64,000 nucleotides of DNA from contig NZ_JANHAP010000007.1 in NCBI RefSeq assembly GCF_024734385.1, positions 1-64,000 on the forward strand, written 5' to 3'. The notes beneath the pieces were generated by a model. It searched no databases. It worked only from the letters and a program-made list of their open reading frames with translations, and had not been told where the DNA came from. The number at the start of each line of letters is the position of its first letter. Position 1 is the stretch's first letter. Source of the stretch: Dasania sp. GY-MA-18. GTDB lineage: Bacteria; Pseudomonadota; Gammaproteobacteria; Pseudomonadales; Dasaniaceae. This document shows, one piece after another, positions 36,183 through 44,556 of the stretch. The position numbers and the translations under genes were made by a program.

Positions 36183-36959
36183 ATGCAGCGTTTATGTTTT
36201 CTCATTTTGTTGTTGCCATGGCTGTCGCTGTCGGCGCAGCCACTGCCCCCCGCGCAGCCGGTTACGGTGTCTGCAGGTATTTTTATTGGCGGGCTTATCA
36301 ATAAGCGTAACGATGGCGCCTACCAGCTGATTTTACGGGAGGCTGCCAGGCGCTCAGGGATTACTATCAATGAGCAGGTGGGGCCGTTAAAAAACGCGAT
36401 AATGGCCGTAGTTAATAAACAATCCCTAGCCATCTACGGCATGACCGAGGCGCTAATCAGCCAGCTAGGCCAGGAAAATATAATCACCAGCTACCCTATG
36501 GGGGCTTATAAACTGCATCTGTTTACTCGTAAGGGGGAGCCGGTGATCACTAGTTACAGGCAGTTGCTAGGTAAAAAAGTCGGTGGGGTGAGTGGCTATG
36601 AGGCTTATTACAGTGAGTTAATAGCACAGGGGATAGATATTATTTATGTATCCAGCGAGCTTACCCAAATGAAGCAATTTGTTGCTCACGACTTAGATGT
36701 CATTATCGGTTTTTTACCCGACTGGTTGCCCCATCTTAAACAGTTAAACTACGAGGCGAGTTTTGCTCTGCACGTGGGTTACGACACCATGACCGCGAGG
36801 AATACGCCAGAGGGCCGGTGGTTTGTTAATAAAATTTCTGAGGCGCTACAGGCTATGCACAAAGATGGCAGCATAGAAGCTTTGATGGGCAAGCGTTACC
36901 TGCCTTTTGAATATAAGCCCAGCCAGCCCTACCAGTGGCGATCACAGTCGTCATTTTAA
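36183..36959 (+). CDS. Periplasmic solute-binding-like protein (family 3)
   Basis: 258 residues. A signal peptide (about 1-18) is followed by a bilobal SBP fold: YQLILREAARRSGITI, GKKVGGVSGYEAYYSELIAQG, DLDVIIGFLPDWLP and SEALQAMHKDGSIEALMGKRY near the end. No transporter genes adjoin it, so it may be an orphan binding or signalling protein. It is 135 bases downstream of the nine-gene operon and may be transcribed separately. Confidence 0.82.
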   Translation: MQRLCFLILLLPWLSLSAQPLPPAQPVTVSAGIFIGGLINKRNDGAYQLILREAARRSGITINEQVGPLKNAIMAVVNKQSLAIYGMTEALISQLGQENIITSYPMGAYKLHLFTRKGEPVITSYRQLLGKKVGGVSGYEAYYSELIAQGIDIIYVSSELTQMKQFVAHDLDVIIGFLPDWLPHLKQLNYEASFALHVGYDTMTARNTPEGRWFVNKISEALQAMHKDGSIEALMGKRYLPFEYKPSQPYQWRSQSSF

Positions 36960-36984
36960 GGCTTGGTTCTAAAACTAAGCGCAT

Positions 36985-37021
36985 AAAAAAAGCCGTTACC
37001 CGGTAAAGGTAACGGCTTTTT
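36985..37021. terminator. Bidirectional intrinsic terminator
   Basis: 10-bp perfect stem AGCCGTTACC/GGTAACGGCT (36991-37000 with 37008-37017), with an A run before and a T run after. It serves the plus-strand binding-protein gene and the minus-strand pckA. Confidence 0.92.
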
Positions 37022-37037
37022 CGCTAAGCGTTAATGC

Positions 37038-38585
37038 TTAAGAGGCTTTAGGGCCGGCATCAACTATCGCTTGCGCAATATCAAACTTCTTGATGTTCTC
37101 TTGGAACAAGTTGGCTAGTTTGGCTGCTTGCTCGTCGTAGGCGGCTTTATCTTCCCAGGCTTCGCGTGGGTTGATGTATTTAGCGTCTACGCCTGCTATC
37201 GCTTTAGGGATAGTTAGGTTTAGCGTTTCTAAAGTTTCAGTTTCACAATCGGCTAGTGAGCCGTTTTGCGCGGCTGCAACTACTGCGCGAGTAACAGGGA
37301 TGGGGAAGCGTGAGCCTTGGCCACCTTCGCCACCTGAACCGCCAGTCCAGCCAGTGTTGATCAGGTAAACGCGCGAGCCGAAGTCTTCGATGCGCTTCAT
37401 TAACAGCTCAGCGTAGTCGCCAGCAGGGCGAGGCATAAACGGTGCGCCAAAACAAGCTGAGAAGGCTGGGTGTATACCCGCTTCTGCGCCCATTTCAGTT
37501 GAGCCTACACGAGCAGTGTAACCACTTAAAAAGTGGAATGCGGCAGCTTCTTTAGACAGGATAGAGATAGGTGGGATAACACCAGAAACATCACAGGTTA
37601 AGAAGATAACCGTTTTCGGCTCGCCAGCAGCGTTTTCGATCACGCGCTTTTCTACGTGCTCTAATGGGTAAGAGCAGCGGCCGTTTTCTGATAGTGAAAC
37701 GTCGTCGTAATCGGCGTGGCCTTTGTCGTCAAGTACTACGTTTTCAACGATGGCGCCAAAGCGAATCGCATCCCAAATAATGGGCTCGTTCTTTTGGCTT
37801 AGGTTGATGGTTTTTGCGTAGCAGCCGCCTTCAATATTAAATACACCGCCTTTGGCCCAACCGTGCTCGTCATCACCAATGAGGTAGCAAGCGGGATCGG
37901 CAGAAAGGGTGGTTTTACCTGTGCCTGAAAGGCCGAAGAATAAAGTGGTTTGGCCATTTTCGTCTACGTTAGCTGAACAGTGCATAGGCATAACGTCTTT
38001 CTCTGGCAATAAGAAGTTTTGCACAGAGAACATAGCTTTTTTCATTTCACCGGCGTAGCGCATGCCCGCTAGTAATACTTTGCGCTGAGCAAAGTTTAGG
38101 ATAACTGTACCTTCAGAGTTGGTGCCGTCGCGCTCTGGGTCACATTCAAAGCTGGCAACGTTTAAAATAGTCCACTCTTCTTTGCCTTTAGGGTTGTACT
38201 TGCCTTCGGCGGGGCGAACAAACATATTATGGCCGAACAAACCTTGCCAGGCTGTTTCGGTGTTTACTACAACGGGTAGGTAGTGCTCGTCGTGAGCAGC
38301 GACGTGCAACTGAGAAACAAAGCGATCTTTTTGAGAGAGGTAATCTTCTACGCGGTTCCATAGAGCATCGAACTTGTCAGCGTCGAAAGGACGGTTTACT
38401 GATCCCCATTCAATAGCGTCAGCTGTTGAAGGTTCTTTAACGACAAAGCGGTCGGCAGGTGAACGGCCGGTACGCTTGCCGGTGGTAATTGATAAAGCGC
38501 CAGTGTCAGTTAAGGTACCCTCACCGCGTTTCAGTGCTTCCTCAATGAATTGGGCGTGGGTCAAATTGCTGTATGTCGTGCTCAT
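37038..38585 (-). CDS. pckA: Phosphoenolpyruvate carboxykinase (ATP)
   Basis: 515 residues from ATG 38585 ([20 protein letters not shown]), close to the Pseudomonas enzyme. An upstream in-frame ATG at 38699 adds 38 residues that are not part of the family. Motifs are [24 protein letters not shown], the P-loop [14 protein letters not shown], and the metal-site DDEHGW. It converts oxaloacetate to PEP for gluconeogenesis. Followed by hslO-hslR-yrfG upstream on the same strand, the Pseudomonas order. Confidence 0.97.
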   Translation of the reverse strand: MSTTYSNLTHAQFIEEALKRGEGTLTDTGALSITTGKRTGRSPADRFVVKEPSTADAIEWGSVNRPFDADKFDALWNRVEDYLSQKDRFVSQLHVAAHDEHYLPVVVNTETAWQGLFGHNMFVRPAEGKYNPKGKEEWTILNVASFECDPERDGTNSEGTVILNFAQRKVLLAGMRYAGEMKKAMFSVQNFLLPEKDVMPMHCSANVDENGQTTLFFGLSGTGKTTLSADPACYLIGDDEHGWAKGGVFNIEGGCYAKTINLSQKNEPIIWDAIRFGAIVENVVLDDKGHADYDDVSLSENGRCSYPLEHVEKRVIENAAGEPKTVIFLTCDVSGVIPPISILSKEAAAFHFLSGYTARVGSTEMGAEAGIHPAFSACFGAPFMPRPAGDYAELLMKRIEDFGSRVYLINTGWTGGSGGEGGQGSRFPIPVTRAVVAAAQNGSLADCETETLETLNLTIPKAIAGVDAKYINPREAWEDKAAYDEQAAKLANLFQENIKKFDIAQAIVDAGPKAS

Positions 38586-38877
38586 GCTCTCAGTTCCTGG
38601 TTGTATACCATTTACATTAGTCGTCGGATTTATCAGCTGTGCTTTTTGGGCATAGGCTGGGCCGACCTTCAAAGGGGGCGCAATTATGGCAAAAATCACC
38701 CAGTGAGGCCAGCAAGTTGGCGAGAGAATAGCGGTAATTTTACCGCTTTTTTAATTCTGTAAAACTACTACAAAAACCTTGTTTTGCCTGGAGTTTTTTT
38801 TCAGGTTTAAACCCCGCCACAGCCCTGTTGATAAGAGGTTTACCCTGTTGTGAGCTGCGGCTTATATCTATTGCTAT

Positions 38878-39732
38878 TTAATGTAGGGGCGTTTCAAAAA
38901 TACGGGCCAGATCAGCGCTGCCAAAGCGGTAATCATGGTGGCAAAACTCGCAGTGTATGGCTATCTCGCCAGCCTCGGCAATCAGTGCTTCAGCCTCTTT
39001 GCGGCCCAGTGCCTGTACCGCTTTTTCGGTGCGCTGTTGTGAGCAGCTGCATTGAAACTTTAGCGCACTGGGGTCAAACACCCGCACCTGCTCTTGGTGG
39101 TAGAGCCGGTGTAGTAGGGTGTGAAAGTCTAAGGTGAGCAGTTCCTGCGGGCTTAGGGTATTGGCTAGATGGGTGACATGCTCCCACTGCTGGGCGCGGT
39201 CCTGGGCACCGTGCTCGGCGCTAAGGGGCAGCTCTTGCAGTAACATGCCTGCCGCTTGCTGGCCGTCACTGGCTAAGATGATGCGGGTGGATAGCTGCTC
39301 GCTCTGGCTAAAGTAATGTTCTAGGCATTCGCCTAAATCATTGCCATCTAGGGGCACTATGCCTTGGTAGCGCTTGCCTTGTGCGGGATCTATGGTAATG
39401 CTCAGTTGGCCGTTTTTTAATAGAGTTTGGAAGTCCTCACTCACCGCTTCGTCCGCGTCCCTGGCGATGCCACGCACATGCCCCTGGGACGTCGCCTCAG
39501 CCATAATCAGGGGTATTTCACCTTCGCTGCGGGCTTGCAGTATCAGGGTGCCGTCAAATTTTATGGTTTGTGCCAGCAGCGCTGCGGCGCATAAAAAGTC
39601 ACCTAACAGCTGCGCCACCGGCGCCGAGTATTGGTGTTTGCTGAGCGCCGCTAGGTAGCTTTGCTCTAGTTGGATGAGCTCACCGCGTATATCGGCGTCG
39701 TCAAAGATAAAGCGTTGTATATGGTCGGGCAT
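38878..39732 (-). CDS. hslO: Redox-regulated chaperone Hsp33
   Basis: 284 residues. The N-terminal chaperone domain begins QRFIFDDADIRGELIQL. The C-terminal redox switch has the zinc-binding CxC (FQCSCSQQ) and CxxC (HCEFCHHDY). On oxidation the cysteines form disulfides and the protein becomes a holdase. Between hslR and pckA, as in Pseudomonas. Confidence 0.96.
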   Translation of the reverse strand: MPDHIQRFIFDDADIRGELIQLEQSYLAALSKHQYSAPVAQLLGDFLCAAALLAQTIKFDGTLILQARSEGEIPLIMAEATSQGHVRGIARDADEAVSEDFQTLLKNGQLSITIDPAQGKRYQGIVPLDGNDLGECLEHYFSQSEQLSTRIILASDGQQAAGMLLQELPLSAEHGAQDRAQQWEHVTHLANTLSPQELLTLDFHTLLHRLYHQEQVRVFDPSALKFQCSCSQQRTEKAVQALGRKEAEALIAEAGEIAIHCEFCHHDYRFGSADLARIFETPLH

Positions 39733-39780
39733 GGGAGGGCTCTGTGTTGGGGTTTTGTTGGTGATTATATGGGGCGTCGC

Positions 39781-39826
39781 TAGTTGCTAGTCAATAGCCG
39801 CTAGCTAGAGACTAGCGGCTATTTGC
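39781..39826. repeat. CTAGAGACTAG-type palindrome overlapping the hslR 3' end
   Basis: A 12-bp perfect stem (39793-39804 with 39812-39823) has the loop CTAGAGA and shares the AGAGACTAG word with the array at 1441-1553. The right arm includes the hslR stop codon (39819-39821). It may act as a 3' stem-loop for hslR mRNA. Confidence 0.75.
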
Positions 39827-40229
39827 TAGCGTCTTCTTTAAACCTATGTATCTGCCTGCGTTGCTTTTTGGTGGGGCGTACGCTGGGTAGGCCCAGGCCG
39901 TGGAAGGCTTTACGCTGGCTGGCGCTGGCTTCGCGCTTTACTATGCTTTGCTCGGTTTCCTGGTATAGCAGCTGTGCTTCGGGGGCTCCGCGGCGTTGGT
40001 CCGAGAGTGCTATAACCTCTACCTCTTTTTCGTCCAAGCCCTGGCGCAGGTTAATCATGGCGCCTACTTCCACCTCTTTGCTGACTTTGGCGCGTTGGCC
40101 ATTGTAGTGCACCTTGCCGCCCTCTATGGCTTGTTTGGCGATGCTGCGGGTTTTGTAAAAGCGAGCGGCCCACAGCCATTTGTCTAGGCGGATTTTGCCG
40201 CTGCTGGTGTTGCTGGATTGTTTACTCAT
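39819..40229 (-). CDS. hslR: Heat shock protein 15, ribosome-associated
   Basis: 136 residues with an S4 RNA-binding domain (IRLDKWLWAARFYKTRSIAKQ; KVHYNGQRAKVSKEV) and a basic C-terminal tail (PTKKQRRQIHRFKED). Hsp15 binds 50S subunits that carry stalled nascent chains. It overlaps the upstream nucleotidase gene by 8 bases. Confidence 0.95.
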   Translation of the reverse strand: MSKQSSNTSSGKIRLDKWLWAARFYKTRSIAKQAIEGGKVHYNGQRAKVSKEVEVGAMINLRQGLDEKEVEVIALSDQRRGAPEAQLLYQETEQSIVKREASASQRKAFHGLGLPSVRPTKKQRRQIHRFKEDASK

Positions 40230-40905
40230 GGCTTGTAGTTACTGTACTGGTGGGTAGGGGCATGATTTCGTCAAAGTGCAATATACCGGGGAACTCGCTT
40301 TTGGCTCTGGCTGCCTGCTGACTATCGGGCTGCAGCAGAGTAAGTAAGTGCTTAATGCCATATTGCTGGGCCGAGCTCAGCACACTGGGGGAGTCATCTA
40401 TAAATAGGGTTTTGGCGGGGTCAAAGGGGTGCTGTTGCTGTAGCTGTTGCCAAAACTGTTGTTGCTCTTTGGGGGCTTGATAGTCGTGGGAGGCGACGAC
40501 TTGATCAAACCAGGGCTCTAAGCCTGTTTGTGCCAGCTTTAGTTCTAGGCCAGCGCGGTGGGCGTTGGTGACTAAAATAACTTGGTGATGCGAGTGCCTG
40601 AGTTGACGTAAAAACTCCTCCACATGGGGGCGTATGGCAATCATGTGTTTGATTTCGTGTTTTAACGCGATGATGTCCATATCTAAACGCTGGCTCCAGT
40701 ACTCTAAGCAATACCAATTTAAGTGGCCTTTTTGCGACATGATTTGCGCCAGCAGTTCGGTTTTGACTTCGTCCAGCGGACGCTGGTGTTTATCAGCATA
40801 GCGGCGGGGCAGGTGCTCCAGCCAAAAGTGGTTATCGTAGTGCAGGTCCAGCAGGGTGCCGTCCATGTCTAGCAAAACGGTATCTATGGTGTGCCAGTTA
40901 ATCAT
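40222..40905 (-). CDS. yrfG: HAD-family GMP/IMP nucleotidase, YrfG-like
   Basis: 227 residues. HAD motifs are VLLDMDGTLLDLHYDNHFW (I), ILVTNAHRAG (II), the K in YQAPKEQQ (III) and FIDDSPSVLSSA (IV). The EHLPRRYADKH segment after motif I is typical of the YrfG/YjjG-type cap. It dephosphorylates purine monophosphates. It is upstream of hslR as in E. coli and divergent from ggt. Confidence 0.9.
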   Translation of the reverse strand: MINWHTIDTVLLDMDGTLLDLHYDNHFWLEHLPRRYADKHQRPLDEVKTELLAQIMSQKGHLNWYCLEYWSQRLDMDIIALKHEIKHMIAIRPHVEEFLRQLRHSHHQVILVTNAHRAGLELKLAQTGLEPWFDQVVASHDYQAPKEQQQFWQQLQQQHPFDPAKTLFIDDSPSVLSSAQQYGIKHLLTLLQPDSQQAARAKSEFPGILHFDEIMPLPTSTVTTSHE

Positions 40906-41087
40906 GTGAATATTGGGGGCCTGATTTTTGGGCTGCGCTAGTGGCTCGCTAAAGGGCTTATTATCCCCGTGCGGCTGTAGATTGTTAAGAAAAACAGTAG
41001 TTTTTGTATGCGCGCCGCAAAACAGGTAGTCTTTCGCTGTTGTAATTTCACGGGCTATGGCATAGCTAGCACCCTACAGGAGTTCTA

Positions 41088-42785
41088 ATGACTTTGTTGA
41101 TCAAAACCTTAAAACCAGTCTTAGCGGCGATTGCGCTATCGACAGCCATGCTGGCGCAGGCCGGGGGATACTCGGCGCTAACTGAACAGGGTGACGGCGC
41201 GGTTGCCACGGTGAATGCCCTAGCCACGCAGGCAGGCATTAACGCCTTGGCCAAGGGCGGCAACGCTGTGGATGCTGCGGTAGCCGCGGCTTTAACTTTG
41301 GGGGTGGTTGATAGCCATAACTCGGGTATAGGGGGCGGCTTGTTTGCGGTGGTGCACTGGGCTGATGGCAGGGTTGAGGCCATAGATGGCCGTGAAATGG
41401 CCCCCGCTGCCGCGCACCGCGATATGTATTTACGCAATGGCAAGGTCGATGGTGATCTAAGTGTAACCGGCCCCTTGGCTATAGGTGTACCCGGCTCTAT
41501 AGCGGTGTTTGAATATCTGCTTAAAAAGGGCGGCAAACTCAGCTATGCCGACGCACTGTTGCCGGCAGCGGATCTCGCCGAGCAGGGTTTTGCCATAGAT
41601 AATATCTATGCCCGCCGTTTAAAAGGCATGCAGCAGAAAATCAGCCAGTTTCCAGCTTCGGCTAAAGTCTTGCTAGACGCCAATGGTCAGGCTTGGCCGG
41701 TGGGTCATAAGCTGGTGCAAAAAGATTTGGCCGCGACTTACCGCGCTATCGCTAAAGAAGGGGCAGCGCATTTTTACCAAGGCGACTTTGCCAAAAAAAC
41801 CGCCGCTTGGATGAAGGCCAATGGCGGCTTGATTACCGAGCAGGATATGGCAAATTACCAACTCAAGCTGCGCGAGCCGGTAGTAAGCCAGTACCGCGAC
41901 TATACAGTGGTAGGATTTCCGCCTCCCAGTTCTGGCGGAGTGCATGTAGCGCAAATTCTTAATATTTTAGAGCACTTTGATTTAACAGCGCTACCCGCCA
42001 CCGAGCGCTACCATGTGGTGGCCGAGGCCATGAAGCTGGCCTTTGCCGACCGCGCTTATTGGCTGGGCGACCCCGATTATGTGAAAGTACCTAAAGGTTT
42101 GATAGACCCAAGCTACGCTCAGGGCCTTGCTAAAAGCATAAGCCTGAACAAGGTATTAACTGTGGCTAGCCACGGCACACCACCGCGCGCTGAATACGAT
42201 TTATTTGGCAAGCACACTACCCATATCGCCACAGCCGATAAGGCGGGCAACTGGGTGGCAATCACCACCACGGTGAATACCGATTTTGGCAGCAAGGTGA
42301 TTATCCCCGGCACCGGTGTGGTGATGAATAATCAGATGGACGATTTTTCGGCGCAGCCCGGCGTGCCCAATATTTATGGTTTGGTAGGCACCGAGGCCAA
42401 TAGCATACAGCCCGGCAAGCGGCCGCTGTCTAGCATGAGCCCGACTATAGTTTTAAAAGGTGGCAAGCCAGTGATGACTATAGGCGCGGCTGGCGGCCCC
42501 ACTATTATCACCCAGGTGGTGCAGGGTTTAATTAATCATTTAGATCTGCAAGAGCCGCTACATGAGGCCATAGCCATGCCGCGTATACATCACCAGTGGA
42601 AGCCTAATAATCTCTATGTAGAAAAAACCATGCCGCCAGCCATACGCAGCGGCCTAGAGGCCAAGGGCCATGCCACCAAAACCCTATGGCCCTATGGCTC
42701 TACCCAGGCCATAGTCGTCGACAGCCAGGGCCAGTTTAGTAGCGTGGCAGAGCCGCGTTTAAAAGAGCGCAATAAGGTGCAATAG
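41088..42785 (+). CDS. ggt: Gamma-glutamyltranspeptidase
   Basis: 565 residues, ATG with AGGAG about 6 bases upstream. Signal peptide (about 1-25). The proenzyme cleaves itself before Thr377 in KHTTHIATAD, the new N terminus and nucleophile of the small subunit. GNAVDAAVAAALTLGVVDS, NSGIGGGLF, RPLSSMSPTIV and GAAGGPTII are typical. Periplasmic; it removes gamma-glutamyl groups from glutathione and related peptides. It is a single gene ending in a stem-loop. Confidence 0.95.
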   Translation: MTLLIKTLKPVLAAIALSTAMLAQAGGYSALTEQGDGAVATVNALATQAGINALAKGGNAVDAAVAAALTLGVVDSHNSGIGGGLFAVVHWADGRVEAIDGREMAPAAAHRDMYLRNGKVDGDLSVTGPLAIGVPGSIAVFEYLLKKGGKLSYADALLPAADLAEQGFAIDNIYARRLKGMQQKISQFPASAKVLLDANGQAWPVGHKLVQKDLAATYRAIAKEGAAHFYQGDFAKKTAAWMKANGGLITEQDMANYQLKLREPVVSQYRDYTVVGFPPPSSGGVHVAQILNILEHFDLTALPATERYHVVAEAMKLAFADRAYWLGDPDYVKVPKGLIDPSYAQGLAKSISLNKVLTVASHGTPPRAEYDLFGKHTTHIATADKAGNWVAITTTVNTDFGSKVIIPGTGVVMNNQMDDFSAQPGVPNIYGLVGTEANSIQPGKRPLSSMSPTIVLKGGKPVMTIGAAGGPTIITQVVQGLINHLDLQEPLHEAIAMPRIHHQWKPNNLYVEKTMPPAIRSGLEAKGHATKTLWPYGSTQAIVVDSQGQFSSVAEPRLKERNKVQ

Positions 42786-42797
42786 CCTGAATACTCC

Positions 42798-42837
42798 GCA
42801 GCGTTTTTATTTGATTAAAGCTTAATAAAAACGCTGC
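42798..42837 (+). terminator. Stem-loop after ggt
   Basis: A 14-bp perfect stem (42798-42811 with 42824-42837) sits 13 bases after the ggt stop. No clear T run follows, but the left arm contains five T. Probable terminator or mRNA-end structure. Confidence 0.6.
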
Positions 42838-42953
42838 TTAGATTATTTTGTAAAATCGGGCTTTATTTTTTGGCTGCATTGGGTGTTAAGCCCCGACTTT
42901 GGCTACAGTGAGTTATACCTCTTTAAAAAAATCAAAAAGCCGAGGTATACGGT

Positions 42954-43196
42954 ATGGGCAAAGCAATTGGATCGCTGAAGCTAGGGAAACCCGCATGTAA
43001 GCATGAGACCCTAGGTGGCGTGGGGCTACAAAATACGAGTTTGGTAAAAGCGCAGTTACTGGAAGAGCTGGTAGAACTAGAGGCGCAAATGGAGCGGCTC
43101 AAGGCGGCGGGTGACGCCGTAGACTTTTCTATGATGCAAACCTACAAAGAAATGATACACAGCCGCAAAGCCTTTTATAAAGAGTTAGATAACTAG
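42954..43196 (+). CDS. Small hypothetical protein, 80 aa
   Basis: ATG preceded by GAGG about 9 bases upstream. Lys-rich N terminus (MGKAIGSLKLGK) then one long amphipathic helix (LVKAQLLEELVELEAQMERL) with coiled-coil character, and a C-terminal YKEMIHSRKAFYKELDN helix. No signal peptide. I do not recognise the family. It stands alone between ggt and the small minus-strand genes. Confidence 0.6.
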   Translation: MGKAIGSLKLGKPACKHETLGGVGLQNTSLVKAQLLEELVELEAQMERLKAAGDAVDFSMMQTYKEMIHSRKAFYKELDN

Positions 43197-43233
43197 GCCG
43201 GCGGCTGGCGTTTTTCCGAAGGGGGTGTAGGCC

Positions 43234-43494
43234 CTAATCGTTACTGGTTTTTTTATGGTTGCTGCGTACCCGAATATTTTCACGGGTGAGTACTTCGCTA
43301 GCCTTAAGGCTAACCAGCTCTTCAGCATAATCAACATTCAACCACCAAGGCTTATTTTGAAAGCCTTTCTCGCGGCGCATTCCTGTGCGCCTATCTAAAC
43401 CAGCTGGCATGGGTAAATCTTGGCAGCGGCGGTCACTGTCTAGGCGCCTATCGCCAAACATGTCACCTGTAAGATTTTTCAAACTGAGCTCCAT
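43234..43494 (-). CDS. Small Arg-rich protein with PWWL motif, 86 aa
   Basis: Not a family I can name. It has three Asp-Arg-Arg repeats (GDRRLDSDRR, LDRRTGMRR) followed by KPWWLNVDYAEELVSL. The gene at 43710 encodes the same arrangement, so the two are probably paralogues. Strongly charged, no membrane segment, likely cytoplasmic. The ribosome binding site is weak. Confidence 0.5.
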   Translation of the reverse strand: MELSLKNLTGDMFGDRRLDSDRRCQDLPMPAGLDRRTGMRREKGFQNKPWWLNVDYAEELVSLKASEVLTRENIRVRSNHKKTSND

Positions 43495-43709
43495 TATTAT
43501 TACGAGTTTTTATTTGGGCTTTATTGCTAAAGCCAGGCCAGCAAGTTTAGCAGAAATGTGCAGCCAACGTAGCCCCGAGAGGTAGGGAATTTTGCAGTGT
43601 TATTGTGGGGGAGAGGCAAAAAACTAACTAAATTAAGTGCTTAATAAATGTAGTTAAAGTTATATCAATCTATTAGCTGGCAGAAAGTGTAAATAGTTAA
43701 CAAAAATAA

Positions 43710-43907
43710 TCAGTGTTTATCATCAGGTTGTTTGGGCTTGTCGCCGAGGGCTGCCGATTTATTGGGCGTAGGCGGGTTAACATAAGTGGTCTTTAACCAC
43801 CAGGGCCGTGAGTCCATAGCCGTAGAGCCCCCTCTGCGGCAAGGCTGGCTATGGGGTTGTTGGCTTTTACGTCTATCGACAAAAATATCGCTGTTGCTAG
43901 GAGGCAT
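43710..43907 (-). CDS. Small protein with PWWLK motif, 65 aa, paralogue of the 43234 gene
   Basis: It has DRR near the N terminus (FVDRRKSQQ), CRRGG, then RPWWLKTTYVNPPTP, parallel to the neighbouring 86-residue protein. Low-complexity charged tail. No recognised domain. The gap between the two (about 215 bases) shows nothing else recognisable. Confidence 0.45.
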   Translation of the reverse strand: MPPSNSDIFVDRRKSQQPHSQPCRRGGSTAMDSRPWWLKTTYVNPPTPNKSAALGDKPKQPDDKH

Positions 43908-44556
43908 AATGCTGGGGCGCTTAGAGCATATTATTGGGGATGGCTAAGCTTCATCATAAAACATGGTTCAGCTAAGCGATGAGATCTGAGTCACATTTGT
44001 TGGGGCTGGCAACAGCTGCAATAGTTGCGTTGATGAGATGGCTGGCGGGGTCCACGGCAGCTAATAGGGCTGGTAAGCAGTAAGGTTTTTGGGCTTAGTC
44101 AAAGCGCTGCAGCCTAGGCATTAAAAATAGTTTTAAAAAGGCTTGCCAAAGCCTAATAATTTAAGTATTTTGCCGCCCGATTTCAGTACTTGTTCGTTCC
44201 TTGAACGATTCTGAAAGTGATGTACCAGGCAGCCAAAAGTTGTGCTGGCACACATTGTAGGTACTAGCTAACCCCTTAGTTAGTAGACGGGATACTTTAG
44301 CCGTAAAGTCGGCATACATATGGGCCCCAACATTGAACACATTAAACTTACGCATCCGCTTCGCTCTTCCTAATTGCAGCATTATTACTGAGCCTTGAGC
44401 ACAGTTCTGATCATCCGATCATAAATTTCCTTAACTGTTAAACCGTTTTGAATTCCGTTTTGGCATAGCTTGCCCATGCGGGTTTATTGATCTGTATACG
44501 CTACGCATATGTTGATGTGTAGGGCATACGCCATGCCTACTATTTAGGGTATTAAA
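43908..44556. other. Intergenic region upstream of the diaminobutyrate gene
   Basis: About 650 bases. One minus-strand frame (44161-44382, 73 codons, with FNVGAHMYADFTAKV) could be a gene, but it has no recognisable domain, so I leave it unassigned. The last 170 bases are the likely promoter region of the plus-strand gene. They contain two close GATCA words (about 44411-44422), but no clear promoter can be fixed by eye. Confidence 0.4.

Noticed and set aside
41066..41536. Frame of 156 codons antisense to ggt
   Set aside because: It is complementary to conserved ggt coding sequence and has no recognisable domain.
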